Source: Chloroflexota bacterium | GTDB lineage: Bacteria > Chloroflexota > Dehalococcoidia > SM23-28-2 > RBG-16-64-32 | NCBI GenBank assembly: GCA_029262695.1 | Contig: JAJCYV010000004.1 | Span: 128,807 to 192,806, forward strand | DNA: 64,000 nucleotides | Direction: 5' to 3' | Shown here: positions 18,836-28,222 of the stretch, one piece after another | How positions within the stretch are numbered: the stretch's first letter is position 1 | Layout: each line of letters opens with the position of its first letter | The notes under the pieces: generated by a model | Seen by the model: the letters and a program-made list of their open reading frames with translations, nothing else | Database searches by the model: none | Told to the model about the DNA's origin: nothing | Position numbers and translations under genes: made by a program

Positions 18836-19794
18836 CGATCGTCGCCGGAGCCAACGACCTGCACACCGCTGCTTTCGGCGATATCCGCCAGCCGCGCCAT
18901 CTGAGAGTCTGTCGGCGGCTCTGCCGTCTCCAGGTCGTAGGCCAGGCCCAGGCGGTGATACTTGGGCCGTCCGAGGTTCGTGTAGGGCAGCAGGTCCCAG
19001 CGCTCGACTGTTGGCATCCGCTCCCGGATGAAGTGGGCGATCGCCCTGATGTTCTCCTCGCTCGCCGTGTAACCCGGCACGATCGGCGTGCGCACCCAGA
19101 TCGGCACGCCGCTCTCCGCCAGCGCGGCCGCGTTGGCGAGAATGCGGTCCGAGTACACGCCCGTCGCCTCGTGATGATCGGTGCGGTCCGCGATCTTCAG
19201 GTCGAACAGGATCAGGTCGACTGCGGGCGCCAGGCGTTCGTACACGCTCCAGTCAGCGTAGCCACAGGTGTCAAGGGCCGCCGCAATACCCGCCTCGCGG
19301 CAGCGCGCAAAGAAGGCCTCGAGGAAGTCGGGCTGCATCGCCGGCTCGCCGCCGGAGACGGTCACTCCACCGCCAGAGGTCTCGTAGAACGCCCTGTCCT
19401 TGGCCACCTGCTCCAGAAGCTCTGCGGGTGTCCAGCGCCCGCCAATCACTTCCAGCGCGCCGGACGGGCAAGCGTCCGCGCAGATATCGCAGGGCGAGCA
19501 CCGATCTTCGTCGATCCTCATGCCTTCCGGCTCCAGCGCCAGGGCGTTACTCGGACAGGCCGGCACGCAGCGTTGAGCCCCTATGCAGCGAACGTCATAC
19601 CAGACAAGCTGGGAATGCGGGGAGAGGCCCTCGGGGTTCTGGCACCAGCGGCAACGCAGGGGGCATCCCTTCATGAAGACGGTCGTTCGGATACCGGGCC
19701 CGTCCTCCGTGCTGAAGCGCTGAACGTTGAAGACTGCCCCGGTTACGGACTCGGCTGCATCCCCCGACGGCGCTGTCTGCCGTACTGATACCAC
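18832..19794 (-). CDS. Glycyl radical enzyme activating enzyme (radical SAM)
   Basis: This 320-residue protein has the radical SAM cluster motif CPLRCRWC (Cys44, Cys48, Cys51), preceded by the activase hallmark FSTEDGPGIRTTVFMKG. A two-cluster ferredoxin insert follows (CIGAQRCVPACPSNAL and CSPCDICADACPSGAL), as in activases of the choline lyase/glycerol dehydratase type rather than the shorter pyruvate formate-lyase activase. GGEPAMQ is the usual SAM-binding GGE block. It installs the glycyl radical on the enzyme encoded 41 bases upstream and requires anoxic conditions. Confidence 0.93.
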   Translation of the reverse strand: MVSVRQTAPSGDAAESVTGAVFNVQRFSTEDGPGIRTTVFMKGCPLRCRWCQNPEGLSPHSQLVWYDVRCIGAQRCVPACPSNALALEPEGMRIDEDRCSPCDICADACPSGALEVIGGRWTPAELLEQVAKDRAFYETSGGGVTVSGGEPAMQPDFLEAFFARCREAGIAAALDTCGYADWSVYERLAPAVDLILFDLKIADRTDHHEATGVYSDRILANAAALAESGVPIWVRTPIVPGYTASEENIRAIAHFIRERMPTVERWDLLPYTNLGRPKYHRLGLAYDLETAEPPTDSQMARLADIAESSGVQVVGSGDDR

Positions 19795-19835
19795 CGCTCA
19801 ACCCCGGGGCAGCGCCGGCCGGATTGGTGCGACGA

Positions 19836-22247
19836 TCACAGCCGCTCGGCCTCCCGGGCGATGATCTCGTCCTGGATCTCGCGTCCGAGGGCCGCAAAGT
19901 AGGCGTTGTATCCAGTCACCCTCACGAGCAGATTGCGGTGGGTTTCCGGATCGGCCTGAGCTGCCCGCAACATCTCCGCGTCGATGACGTTCACCTGCAG
20001 AGCGGTCCCGCCGACGCGGCCGTATGCCCTCAGGAAAGCCGCCAGCTTCGAGACGTGCTCCTCGTCTCCCAGCAGAGACGGGCTCAGGTTCAAGGTGTGG
20101 GACGTGCCGCTGGGCGCGGACTCCAGGCCAAGATGGCCGATCGAGTTGACCACCGCGGTCGGCCCCTCGCGGTCGGAGCCGTTTACGGGGCAGACGCCGT
20201 TGGACAGGAACGTCCCGCGCCGGCGCCCGTCTGGAGTGGCGGCGGTTGATGGCGCGTAAGCGATCCAGTAGTTCCACGACAGGTATCCGGCGCGATAGCG
20301 TCGCCCGGTCGCCGGCGAGCGGCGTTTGAACGCCTCGACGGTCCAGGACGTCGACACATCGCGGGCGAGGGCGTCCACTTCCGGGTCATCCGTGCCGAAT
20401 TTGGGCGCCTTGTGGGTCAGCGTCTGCCGGAGCTCCTCGTGACCCTCGAAATTGGCCTTGAGAGCCGTCACAAGCTCGTCCATGCCATACCTGGCATCCT
20501 CGTAGACGATGCGCCTCACCGCGGCCAGCGAGTCGATGGCCGTGGCCAGGGCGATGCCTTCGACGGTGATGTAGCTGTGGCTGGCACCGCCCGCCGTGAC
20601 GTCGCGGCCGCTTTCAGCGCAGCCGTCAACGAGGATGCTGAGATACGGCGTGGGTTCGAATCCTGCCCGCAGGGCGTCCGCCTTGTTGCTGCACTCGATG
20701 ATGCGGTCCAGCAACGCCTTGAGTTGCTTTTCGAAGGCGCTGAAGAAGGAGGGAAAGTCGGCGAAGGTGCGGGGATCACCCGTGCGAGGCCCCAGGCGCT
20801 GACCGCTCCGCATGTCCTTCCCGTCGTTCAGCGCCAGCTCCACCGCCTTCGCTATGTTCAGATTGACGTCAACCGTGCCCGAGCGATCATCGCCCTGGAG
20901 CGTGTTCTCAAGGCACCCGACGGGCGCGTAGTCCCAGACGCGGTCTGCCGGCAGACCCTGCCACTCGAGACCACGCATCGACGACTCGTCGAAGTTCATG
21001 AGAAAGGGTGAGCCCTGGGACCGGGCGACGAGGCCGGCCACGCGCCCGAGCAGGTCTTCGGGCGTCCGCTCGTGCAGGCGGACGTTGGGCTTCGGCTCGA
21101 GCATGTTCATGTCCTCGATAACGTCCAGCATGAGCCAGGTGAGTTCATTGCTTGCGTCTTCGCCGTCGGGCCCGCTACCACCCAGCGTGATGAGCTGCCC
21201 GAAGCCGGCGCTCATGCCCTGGTTCGTGCCAACCCTCCCCTGATAGTCGTAGGCGTAGTTGTGCCTGATCCAGTAGCACTGGAGCAGCTCGCGGGCCGCG
21301 TCCTCATCCAGGCGCCCGGCCGCAACGTCACTCTTGTAGTAGGGGTAGAGATACTGATCCGCGCGTCCAGGCGAGAGCCCAGGGCCGGGATAGGACTCGG
21401 CGACCATGACGAGCATGTGCGACAACCAGAGAGACTGCAGGGCCTCGTGGAACGTCTCTGCCGGCTGCCTGGGCACCTTGCGGCAGATGCGCGCGATCTC
21501 AGCCAGTTCGGCCCGGCGCGATGCGTCAGTTTCCGCCTCGGCCAATCGCTCGGCCTCATCAGCGTAGCGGTCTGCCAGCTCGCCGGCCGCCTCGCATCCG
21601 ATGAGCATCGCCCGCAGAAGAGCGTCCTTTCCGGGATCGTTGTCCTTGCGCCGTTCGGTCTCCAGCTCCGCGGCGACACCTTCGAAGCCGAGGTGAAGCA
21701 CCTTTGGATAGTTGGGTATGAGATGCCCCGGTACTGCGCCGCAGTTCCCGATGCCTGTAGCGTTCAGGACCTCGGCTTCGCTGCGCCAGGCGCTCACCTG
21801 ACGCCGCCACTGCTTCGCCTCCCCCCGCGTATGGGTCTTGGACAGGGCCGTGTTGAAGTACGATCCGACGATAAGCTCACCGTCGAGTATCTTCACGGGC
21901 AGGCGGTCGCGCACTACTTGCCGGAAGAAAAGAGCCCTGCGCACAGCCAGGGGCTCGTCCCAGAAACCGTCGGGAAGAGCAACCGTCTCGGCGGCCGCCA
22001 GCAGGCTGTCTCGAAAGCTGTCGAAGAAGGCGTATATCTCCGGCACAACCCCCCAGTGGTACGGAGACCAGACCTCGTCCCACTCCGTTCCGGAGCCGTA
22101 CGGGCGAACCTCGTTGCGGAAATAGTCTCGGTCGTCGAACGAGAAGTATTCGCCCCTCAGGCGCTGCACGCGCTCCGAGAGCGAACGCGAGGGAGACCAG
22201 GTTCCCTTCGGCTGCTGAGTAGATACGACGTCGCGGCTCATATGCAA
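19836..22247 (-). CDS. Glycyl radical enzyme of unknown substrate (pyruvate formate-lyase superfamily)
   Basis: An 803-residue enzyme. The C-terminal glycyl loop RVTGYNAYF places the radical on Gly779. The active-site loop APVGCLEN holds Cys445 and Glu447, the Cys-x-Glu pair of lyase/dehydratase/decarboxylase members; true pyruvate formate-lyase has two adjacent cysteines instead. The segment after the Cys (LQGDDRSGTVDVNLNIAK) does not match a characterised subgroup that I can name with certainty. It is first in an operon with its activase and a PPOX-like protein. No microcompartment shell genes are nearby, so it probably works free in the cytoplasm. Confidence 0.9.
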   Translation of the reverse strand: MHMSRDVVSTQQPKGTWSPSRSLSERVQRLRGEYFSFDDRDYFRNEVRPYGSGTEWDEVWSPYHWGVVPEIYAFFDSFRDSLLAAAETVALPDGFWDEPLAVRRALFFRQVVRDRLPVKILDGELIVGSYFNTALSKTHTRGEAKQWRRQVSAWRSEAEVLNATGIGNCGAVPGHLIPNYPKVLHLGFEGVAAELETERRKDNDPGKDALLRAMLIGCEAAGELADRYADEAERLAEAETDASRRAELAEIARICRKVPRQPAETFHEALQSLWLSHMLVMVAESYPGPGLSPGRADQYLYPYYKSDVAAGRLDEDAARELLQCYWIRHNYAYDYQGRVGTNQGMSAGFGQLITLGGSGPDGEDASNELTWLMLDVIEDMNMLEPKPNVRLHERTPEDLLGRVAGLVARSQGSPFLMNFDESSMRGLEWQGLPADRVWDYAPVGCLENTLQGDDRSGTVDVNLNIAKAVELALNDGKDMRSGQRLGPRTGDPRTFADFPSFFSAFEKQLKALLDRIIECSNKADALRAGFEPTPYLSILVDGCAESGRDVTAGGASHSYITVEGIALATAIDSLAAVRRIVYEDARYGMDELVTALKANFEGHEELRQTLTHKAPKFGTDDPEVDALARDVSTSWTVEAFKRRSPATGRRYRAGYLSWNYWIAYAPSTAATPDGRRRGTFLSNGVCPVNGSDREGPTAVVNSIGHLGLESAPSGTSHTLNLSPSLLGDEEHVSKLAAFLRAYGRVGGTALQVNVIDAEMLRAAQADPETHRNLLVRVTGYNAYFAALGREIQDEIIAREAERL

Positions 22248-22417
22248 GACCTCTATTCGATGGATAGCCAGCTACATACTAGTAGAAGCGAGGGACAGGC
22301 GGCCTGTCAATTGGGCAATACCCGGCTTTGCAATGAGCTATTGAGCGGAGAAGTGCTCGACGCGGTACTGGAGGCGCGGGGGGAGCGCTATGATAGGCAG
22401 GCAAGGAGGATCGGGAC

Positions 22418-22960
22418 GTGGTTGATCGGCCGAAAATCGAAGGTGAGATTGGAAGTGGCGGTGACTGCCTGGAGAAGGAAACCAGGTTCGGCGCTTACTC
22501 TGTCGTGTTGAAGAGTGCCAAAGGTCTCAACGAATCGCTTCGCACGGGCCTTGGACTGAGCCCCGAAGATCTGTATCTTGAGGTCCACGTACCGGACTCT
22601 GTGACAGGGGCGCCGAGAGCGGTGCTGGGAGCCTTCAAGGATGGGGCCCTCGAGCTGGCCGACTTCCTCAGCAAGAGGCAACTGAAGCCAAAATGGCTGA
22701 TCGGTGTTACTCACCAGAACGTGGCAAAGCCAGCGCAGAGATTCTTAAACTTCCAGGTTCTATCAGGAATTCCCGACGAAGCCGTGGATCGCGACAAATC
22801 GCAAAGAGTTGCTGAGGGGTACAACAAGACCAAGCGGAAGGAAGGCGGGGCCGCGCAGGGGGCGCTTTGCCTCTGCTACCAGAGCTACGCCGCCTTCATG
22901 GATTTCGCCGAGAGGTTGCGGAGTAAGCAGCGGGCTCAACGAGGGCCCGCCGGGTCCTGA
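22418..22960 (+). CDS. Hypothetical protein, soluble, 180 residues
   Basis: I do not recognise this protein. GTG 22418 lies eight bases after a strong AGGAGG, which supports it as a real gene. There is no signal peptide or membrane helix. It has an alternating alpha/beta look (DLYLEVHVPDSVTGAP, KPKWLIGVTHQNV) and a basic C-terminal part with KTKRKEGG and two cysteines in LCLCYQSY. It is divergent from the glycyl radical operon (170 bases between starts), so the two may share a control region. Confidence 0.6.
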   Translation: MVDRPKIEGEIGSGGDCLEKETRFGAYSVVLKSAKGLNESLRTGLGLSPEDLYLEVHVPDSVTGAPRAVLGAFKDGALELADFLSKRQLKPKWLIGVTHQNVAKPAQRFLNFQVLSGIPDEAVDRDKSQRVAEGYNKTKRKEGGAAQGALCLCYQSYAAFMDFAERLRSKQRAQRGPAGS

Positions 22961-23018
22961 GAAAGGCCCCGCCGGGGAATCATCACGTTGCCGGCCAGCC
23001 GCTCGGCACCGAGCAGAC

Positions 23019-23525
23019 CTAGTGCGCCACGGTACCGGACCAGCGCTGATCTGCCAGGACGACGGACTCCTGAATCTGGCGAGTCGACACGGACCAGTAT
23101 TTGCGCAGCAGGCGGTCCTTCTCCTCGGGCGAGACCAGCCGGAAGCCGTGGTCTTCGTAGAAGCGGATCGCCCAACTGGCATCGGCCCAGGTGCCGACGA
23201 GCACCGGACGGGACGTCTTCTTGCGCAAGTAGGAAAGCAGTCTGCCGCCGATGCCCTGATTCCGATTCGCTGTGCGAACGTAAGCATGCCGGATCAGTGT
23301 CACGTCTCGCAGGTCTTGCATTCCCATCACGCCCATGACCTCGCCATCCTCCTCGTATCCCCAGAACACAACACCATCCGAGAGTTCCCGCCGAAGCTCA
23401 GCCGTGGGCATGTACGGCTCTCTCCATAGATCCGCCGGAATGACGCCATCGTAGGCGCTGGCGGCGTCGTTTATGATCTCGAAGATGACTTCGAAGTCGT
23501 CTTCGTCGCATCGATGGATCATCAC
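23019..23525 (-). CDS. GNAT family N-acetyltransferase
   Basis: A 168-residue single GNAT domain. VVFWGYEEDGEVMGVMGMQ forms the central strands, and YVRTANRNQGIGGRLLSYL carries the acetyl-CoA pyrophosphate loop (R/Q-x-x-G-x-G/A). A WAIRFYEDHGFRLV motif lies near the end. The length is normal for the family. The acceptor substrate cannot be deduced. It is convergent with the unknown gene at 22418-22960 and starts 152 bases from the divergent saccharopine dehydrogenase-like gene. Confidence 0.88.
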   Translation of the reverse strand: MMIHRCDEDDFEVIFEIINDAASAYDGVIPADLWREPYMPTAELRRELSDGVVFWGYEEDGEVMGVMGMQDLRDVTLIRHAYVRTANRNQGIGGRLLSYLRKKTSRPVLVGTWADASWAIRFYEDHGFRLVSPEEKDRLLRKYWSVSTRQIQESVVLADQRWSGTVAH

Positions 23526-23677
23526 GGTTCGTTGTCCGCCGCCGGACTGTAGAGACGGCAGCGCTTCGTCGGGAATTCTACGCTATCGTGTCGCCCCCCG
23601 GTTGTTCGCCGGGCCGGCGGCGCTGCTTGCGTCTTAGAATGGGGCCAGCTGTCGGTCAGAGCCAGGGGAGGAACGCT

Positions 23678-24811
23678 ATGCGAATAATCGTCTTTGGTGG
23701 TGCAGGGGACATGGGGAGCAGGGCAGTGGAGGACCTGGCGGCCGGGGAGGGCGTGGAACAAGTGACGATCGCGGATCGCGATGGCCTTGCCGCCGAGACG
23801 GTCGCGGCTGGCCAACAGGGGAAGCGGGCCCGGGTGGACGTGACGGTAGTGGACGCCGAGGACTCTAAGGCCCTCGTTGATGCGATGCGAGGCTACGACG
23901 TCGTTGCTTCGGCACTGGGGCCCTTCTACCGGTTCGAAGTAAGACTGGCCAGGGCGGCGATCGAGGCGGGCGTGGACTACGCGAGCATCTGCGACGACTG
24001 GAGCGCCGCGCAAGCGGTGCTGGACGAGCTCGACAGTCCGGCCCGCAGCGCGGGCCGGACGATAATCACCGGGCTGGGGACGAGCCCCGGGTTGTCGAAC
24101 GTCGTGATCAAGTATCTGGCGGGCCAGATGGACCACGCGCGGCGCGCAGATGTGAGCATCTACCAGCCGCTGAACGGGGGTGGTGGGGAGGCGGTCCTGA
24201 AGCACATGATGTACGTGGTCAGCGGCGATGTGCCCGCCTGGCGGCTCGGCCGGCAGGTAATGGCGCCGGCGTGCAGTGAGTCAAAGCTCGTGAAGTTTCC
24301 CCGGTTCGGCCGGATCAAGGTCTGGAACATGGGCCATACAGAACCCGTGACGATACCTCGCTTCATATCCGGCCTCGAGGAGTGCAACTTCTTCATGGGG
24401 TTCGGTCGTGGCGCCGGCCTGTTCATATGGCCCGCTCGAATAGGAGTCTTCAGGAGCGACAGGCGCATCGATTTCGTGGCCCGGCAGCTCGCCCGGATCG
24501 AGCGGCTCACCAGCGGTCAGGAGGCTGCGCCCGGTGGACTGCGGGTCGATGTCTGGGGCGAGAAGGACGGCCAGGAGGTGCATCGGATGGTCTGCGGCGT
24601 CGGTCGAATGCGGGATGCGACCGCGCTGTGTCTGTCGGCGGGCGTTCAGCTGCTGGGGCGGAAAGATCTGAGCGTCAGTGACGGCGGCGCATACGCTCCG
24701 GAGGCGTGCCTGGACCCGGAGACCCTCGTGTCCGCGATGAGAGAGAAGGGGGTCGAGGCGTTCGAGGACCTCGCGATGACGAAACCAGTTGCCGGCGCCG
24801 AACAGCACTAA
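23678..24811 (+). CDS. Saccharopine dehydrogenase-like NAD(P)-binding protein
   Basis: A 377-residue protein starting at ATG 23678 behind AGGGGAGG. The N terminus is a Rossmann NAD(P) site, MRIIVFGGAGDMGSRAVEDL, followed by the family pattern YDVVASALGPFYRFEV and AGVDYASICDD. The second half is the alpha/beta dimerisation-catalytic domain of the saccharopine dehydrogenase/homospermidine synthase superfamily. Most members with this layout are uncharacterised; an oxidoreductase role on an amino-acid-like substrate is only a family expectation. No lysine biosynthesis gene lies beside it. Confidence 0.82.
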   Translation: MRIIVFGGAGDMGSRAVEDLAAGEGVEQVTIADRDGLAAETVAAGQQGKRARVDVTVVDAEDSKALVDAMRGYDVVASALGPFYRFEVRLARAAIEAGVDYASICDDWSAAQAVLDELDSPARSAGRTIITGLGTSPGLSNVVIKYLAGQMDHARRADVSIYQPLNGGGGEAVLKHMMYVVSGDVPAWRLGRQVMAPACSESKLVKFPRFGRIKVWNMGHTEPVTIPRFISGLEECNFFMGFGRGAGLFIWPARIGVFRSDRRIDFVARQLARIERLTSGQEAAPGGLRVDVWGEKDGQEVHRMVCGVGRMRDATALCLSAGVQLLGRKDLSVSDGGAYAPEACLDPETLVSAMREKGVEAFEDLAMTKPVAGAEQH

Positions 24812-24932
24812 CGGCTCTTCGCGTCACCTGCATGGTCGAAGGAGCCGAGGTACCACGTCTCCGCTTCTCGGGCCGCCTGATTCTGTCGTGGGCGCCGCGT
24901 CGTGTGGTAGCGTGCGCGGGAGCGGGAGCCGT

Positions 24933-25886
24933 ATGAACGAAATCGCGAAGCGAGGATCACCAACGCCGGTTGCCCCATCAGGTGTGGAGGTTATTCTGCG
25001 CACGATGGGGCTGACGAAGCGCTTCGGCTCACTAACGGCCGTGGACGGGCTGAACCTCGAAGTGCGCAGGGGGGAAGTCCTCGGATTTCTGGGGCCGAAC
25101 GGCGCTGGCAAATCGACGACCGTGGGAATGATCCTGGGCCTGATCGCGCCAACCGCCGGGCGTGTGGAGTACAACAGCGTCTCACTGAAACAGATTGGCG
25201 CGATCATCGAGGCGCCCGCCTTCTATCCGTACCTCTCCGGCCGCGACAACCTCCGCGCCCTGGCGCTGGCCTCAGGCGACGTTCCTCCGGGCCGGATCGA
25301 TGACCTCCTCGAGTACGTCGGCCTGGCGGATCGGCCAAAAAGTCCTTACAGGACATACTCCATGGGCATGAAACAGCGCCTCGGCATCGCGTCGACGCTG
25401 CTTTCCGACCCGGCCCTCGTTATCCTGGACGAGCCGACGAATGGCCTGGATCCGGCAGGGCAACGTGAGATACGCAGCCTGATTCCGCAGCTCGCGCGCG
25501 AAGGTAGAAGCGTCTTGCTGGCCAGCCACCTCTTGCATGAGGTTGAGCAGGTGTGCGACCGCGTGGCCATCCTCCGCCGTGGGAAGCTCCTTCAGACGGG
25601 TACCGTGAGCGACATCGTGGGACTGGGTGGCTTACTGGAGATCCAGGTCGCGGAGCCGGAGCGAGCAGCGGAGATCATCCGGGCACTCCCCTTCGTCCAG
25701 AGCGTCAGCGTCCAGGGCGAGAGGCTCTCTGTCGCCGCGCCGGAAGAACGGGGCGCCGACATCAGTCGTGCTCTTGGCGACGCGAATCTGTACGTTACGG
25801 CGATGTCGGTGCGCCACAGCTCTCTGGAGGACGTCTTTCTGGAGCTGACTGAAACTGAGGCAGGCCCCGAAACGGAGGGCGACTAG
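24933..25886 (+). CDS. ABC transporter ATP-binding protein (ABC-2 exporter type)
   Basis: This 317-residue ATPase has Walker A GPNGAGKSTT, the signature YSMGMKQRLGIA, Walker B LVILDEPTNGLDP and a switch His in LLASHLLHEV. A C-terminal extension of about 80 residues, with SVRHSSLEDVFLELT, is typical of DrrA/NatA/CcmA-type exporters. The start ATG 24933 follows GGGAG. It ends immediately before the permease gene, so it powers that exporter. The cargo is unknown; relatives move drugs, sodium or lipids, or serve in bacteriocin immunity. Confidence 0.93.
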   Translation: MNEIAKRGSPTPVAPSGVEVILRTMGLTKRFGSLTAVDGLNLEVRRGEVLGFLGPNGAGKSTTVGMILGLIAPTAGRVEYNSVSLKQIGAIIEAPAFYPYLSGRDNLRALALASGDVPPGRIDDLLEYVGLADRPKSPYRTYSMGMKQRLGIASTLLSDPALVILDEPTNGLDPAGQREIRSLIPQLAREGRSVLLASHLLHEVEQVCDRVAILRRGKLLQTGTVSDIVGLGGLLEIQVAEPERAAEIIRALPFVQSVSVQGERLSVAAPEERGADISRALGDANLYVTAMSVRHSSLEDVFLELTETEAGPETEGD

Positions 25887-26681
25887 TTGCTGCCACTTCT
25901 GCGCAGTGAGCTGTTCAAGCTCTCCCACCGGATGATGACGCGCGTGCTGCTGCTGATAGCTGTTGGCGCGCTGTTGGGAGCTTATCTCCTGCTGGGGCTC
26001 GCCGGGGAATCAGAGGAAGGCGACGTTCTGGAGGACCTGCGGATCGGCGCGGTTCACGATAATGGGATGTTCATCGTGTATCAGGTAGGCGTCATCCTGA
26101 CGGTGACCCTCGCCGCCAGCTCGATAGCCGGCGAGTTCAGTTGGGGCACGGTCCGGACACTGTTGCCGCGAGCTGCCGGCCGGTCGTCGTTCCTGACGGC
26201 GAAGCTGATCACGCTCGGTCTGTTCGTGATCGTGGTCGTTCTCCTCGGCTTCCTGGCGGCTCTCCTGGGAAGTGTTCTCGTGACTGCGATCAATGATCTG
26301 GACAGCAGCCTCGGAGATAACTTTGCGGGGCGGCTGCTGGGATCGATGGTGAGGGCCGCCTACGTGATCGTCCCCTATGCGGCGCTGGCCTTCGTCATCG
26401 CCCTCTGGTCTCGTTCGAGCGCCGCCGGTATTGCCATTCCCATCGTCGTCTTCTACGCCGAAGTGCTGCTGACGCCGCTCTTCACCTCGACCGAGTCGCT
26501 GGAATGGCTGCCGGACGCCTTGATCTACAGCGGCAACATAAGCTCGATTCTTGATTCCGATGCCGTCCTTGAGGAGGGCCAGTTGCCCGGTCGGTGGCAG
26601 GCTGCCGGCGTGCTCGCAGCCTATGTGACGGCGTTCATTTCGCTCGCCTATGGGCGCTTCCTAACGCGAGACATCACCTAG
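25887..26681 (+). CDS. ABC-2 type permease
   Basis: A 264-residue membrane protein with about six helices, including one near the N terminus (VLLLIAVGALLGAYLLLGLA) and AGEFSWGTVRTLLPRAAGRSSF, the cytoplasmic signature seen in ABC-2 permeases after the second helix. The start appears to be TTG 25887, directly after the stop of the ATPase gene, with GGAGGG seven bases before it. It forms a two-gene exporter with the preceding ATPase. The 187 bases that follow (26682-26868) show no gene. Confidence 0.88.
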   Translation: MLPLLRSELFKLSHRMMTRVLLLIAVGALLGAYLLLGLAGESEEGDVLEDLRIGAVHDNGMFIVYQVGVILTVTLAASSIAGEFSWGTVRTLLPRAAGRSSFLTAKLITLGLFVIVVVLLGFLAALLGSVLVTAINDLDSSLGDNFAGRLLGSMVRAAYVIVPYAALAFVIALWSRSSAAGIAIPIVVFYAEVLLTPLFTSTESLEWLPDALIYSGNISSILDSDAVLEEGQLPGRWQAAGVLAAYVTAFISLAYGRFLTRDIT

Positions 26682-26868
26682 AGACGGTGGTCGAGTGGAG
26701 CGTCTCCCGTTGATGGCCGCGCTCCGGTTCCTGGCCGCGGCCGTTATGGTGGAAATCGAGCTTCGGCCACACCAGCCTGTACAGGAACCTGAGACGGCGT
26801 AGACTCATTCCGTGCCAACAACCGAACGGGTCGGATCAGCGACACATGAAAGCATTTCCCCGTAGGCA

Positions 26869-28140
26869 ATGACGAAAAGTGAGGGGGTGACGGGCCGGCA
26901 TCGGCTCCCCCTGCGTGCGCTGGCCCACCGCGACTTCCGCGTTCTCTGGCTCGGCATGGTCTTCGCCAGCGGCACGATCGCCGTTCAGTACTACGCTCAG
27001 ATCTGGCTCATCTACAGCCTCACAGGCTCCGCTCTTCTCCTCGGCGTGCTTGGCCTGGCCCGTGGCGCCGGCATGCTACTGTTCGCGATGTTCGGAGGCG
27101 CCCTGGCCGACCGCATGGACCGGCGGTCCCTGCTGATCACCGTAGAGGTGGCAACGCTCACAGTCAGTGCGGTTCTGGCCGCCCTGACGATCGGCGGATG
27201 GATCGAACTCTGGCTGGCCTTTCTCCTCATATTCGTCGCATCTGGCGTGCAGTCGATCGAGATACCGGTCCGGCACGCCCTGATCCCTGATCTGGTCCAA
27301 CGCGAGGACATCCCCAACGCCGTCGCCCTCACCACCGCCGCCCAGATGGGGTCCTTCGCCTTCTTTCCCGTCATCGCCGGGTTCGTCATTGATGCCATCG
27401 AACCGGGCGGCGCTTACGCGGTAAGCACGGTCGGCAACGTCATCGGCATAGGTGTTCTCTTGACCCTCAGCTACCGCGGGCGGCCCAGGGAGGCGCGACA
27501 GGAACCGCTGCTGCGCAACGTGCGGGAAGGTCTGACCTACGCCCGCAAGGACCCCGCCATCTCTTCGGTCATCGTGATCATGTTCGCGATGGGGGGCCTG
27601 GGCTTCGCCATCTACACCAGCCTGATAGGCAAGTGGGCCAGCGAGGAACTGGCGCTGACGCCCGGGGAGTACGGCATTCTGGCTTGCGTCTGGGGAGTGG
27701 GCACGCTGATCGCTGCGTACTCTTTGGCCTTCATGAGTGATCTCCCCCACAAGGGAAAGGTGTTGATGATTGGTGCCCTCGCCTTCGGCCCGTCCCTCCT
27801 GCTGTTCAGCCTCACCCGCTCGCTGCCGGTGGCGGGCTTCGCCTACCTCATCAACGGGGCCGCCTGGACCGCAGCCGGCATCTGCGCAACTTCCATTGTG
27901 CAGGTGATCGTTCCCAACGAAGTGCGGGGACGCGTCATGTCACTGTTCTCGCTGCACTTTGCTTTTGCCCAGATGAACGGAGCAACTCTGGGCGCCGTCG
28001 CCGCCGTTGTGGGTCTGGAGACGCTCATGGTGGGAACGACGAGCCTCTGCACGATCGTTGTGGTCATCCTGGTGCTGGCGGTGCCGAATCTCCGCCAGCT
28101 GGACCGACGCGTGGAGGCCGCCGTCAGCCCGGCCACCTGA
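26869..28140 (+). CDS. MFS transporter (enterobactin/macrolide exporter-like)
   Basis: A 423-residue protein with twelve predicted helices. It opens LRALAHRDFRVLWLGMVFASGTIAVQ, the N terminus typical of the MFS_3 (EntS/MefA-like) group. The motif-A loop reads GGALADRMDRRSLL, and a second loop is near SDLPHKGKV. The group exports siderophores, macrolides or other small molecules; substrate cannot be read. No neighbouring biosynthetic cluster gives a hint. It is convergent with the sulfide:quinone oxidoreductase-like gene. Confidence 0.9.
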   Translation: MTKSEGVTGRHRLPLRALAHRDFRVLWLGMVFASGTIAVQYYAQIWLIYSLTGSALLLGVLGLARGAGMLLFAMFGGALADRMDRRSLLITVEVATLTVSAVLAALTIGGWIELWLAFLLIFVASGVQSIEIPVRHALIPDLVQREDIPNAVALTTAAQMGSFAFFPVIAGFVIDAIEPGGAYAVSTVGNVIGIGVLLTLSYRGRPREARQEPLLRNVREGLTYARKDPAISSVIVIMFAMGGLGFAIYTSLIGKWASEELALTPGEYGILACVWGVGTLIAAYSLAFMSDLPHKGKVLMIGALAFGPSLLLFSLTRSLPVAGFAYLINGAAWTAAGICATSIVQVIVPNEVRGRVMSLFSLHFAFAQMNGATLGAVAAVVGLETLMVGTTSLCTIVVVILVLAVPNLRQLDRRVEAAVSPAT

Positions 28141-28222
28141 CCTCATTGCCGCTTCAAGAACTCCACGAGCCCTGGTGCGGGTCGGTGTCAGGTGGTTTGA
28201 CTGCTGCAGTAGCGAGTCGCCG

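Noticed and set aside
19836-22247. Pyruvate formate-lyase
   Set aside because: The active site has Cys-Leu-Glu (445-447) rather than two adjacent cysteines, and the activase carries a ferredoxin insert not found in the pyruvate formate-lyase activase.
21072-22511. Plus-strand frame of 479 codons opposite the glycyl radical enzyme
   Set aside because: Covers the N-terminal half of a certain gene on the other strand and has no ribosome binding site or domain.
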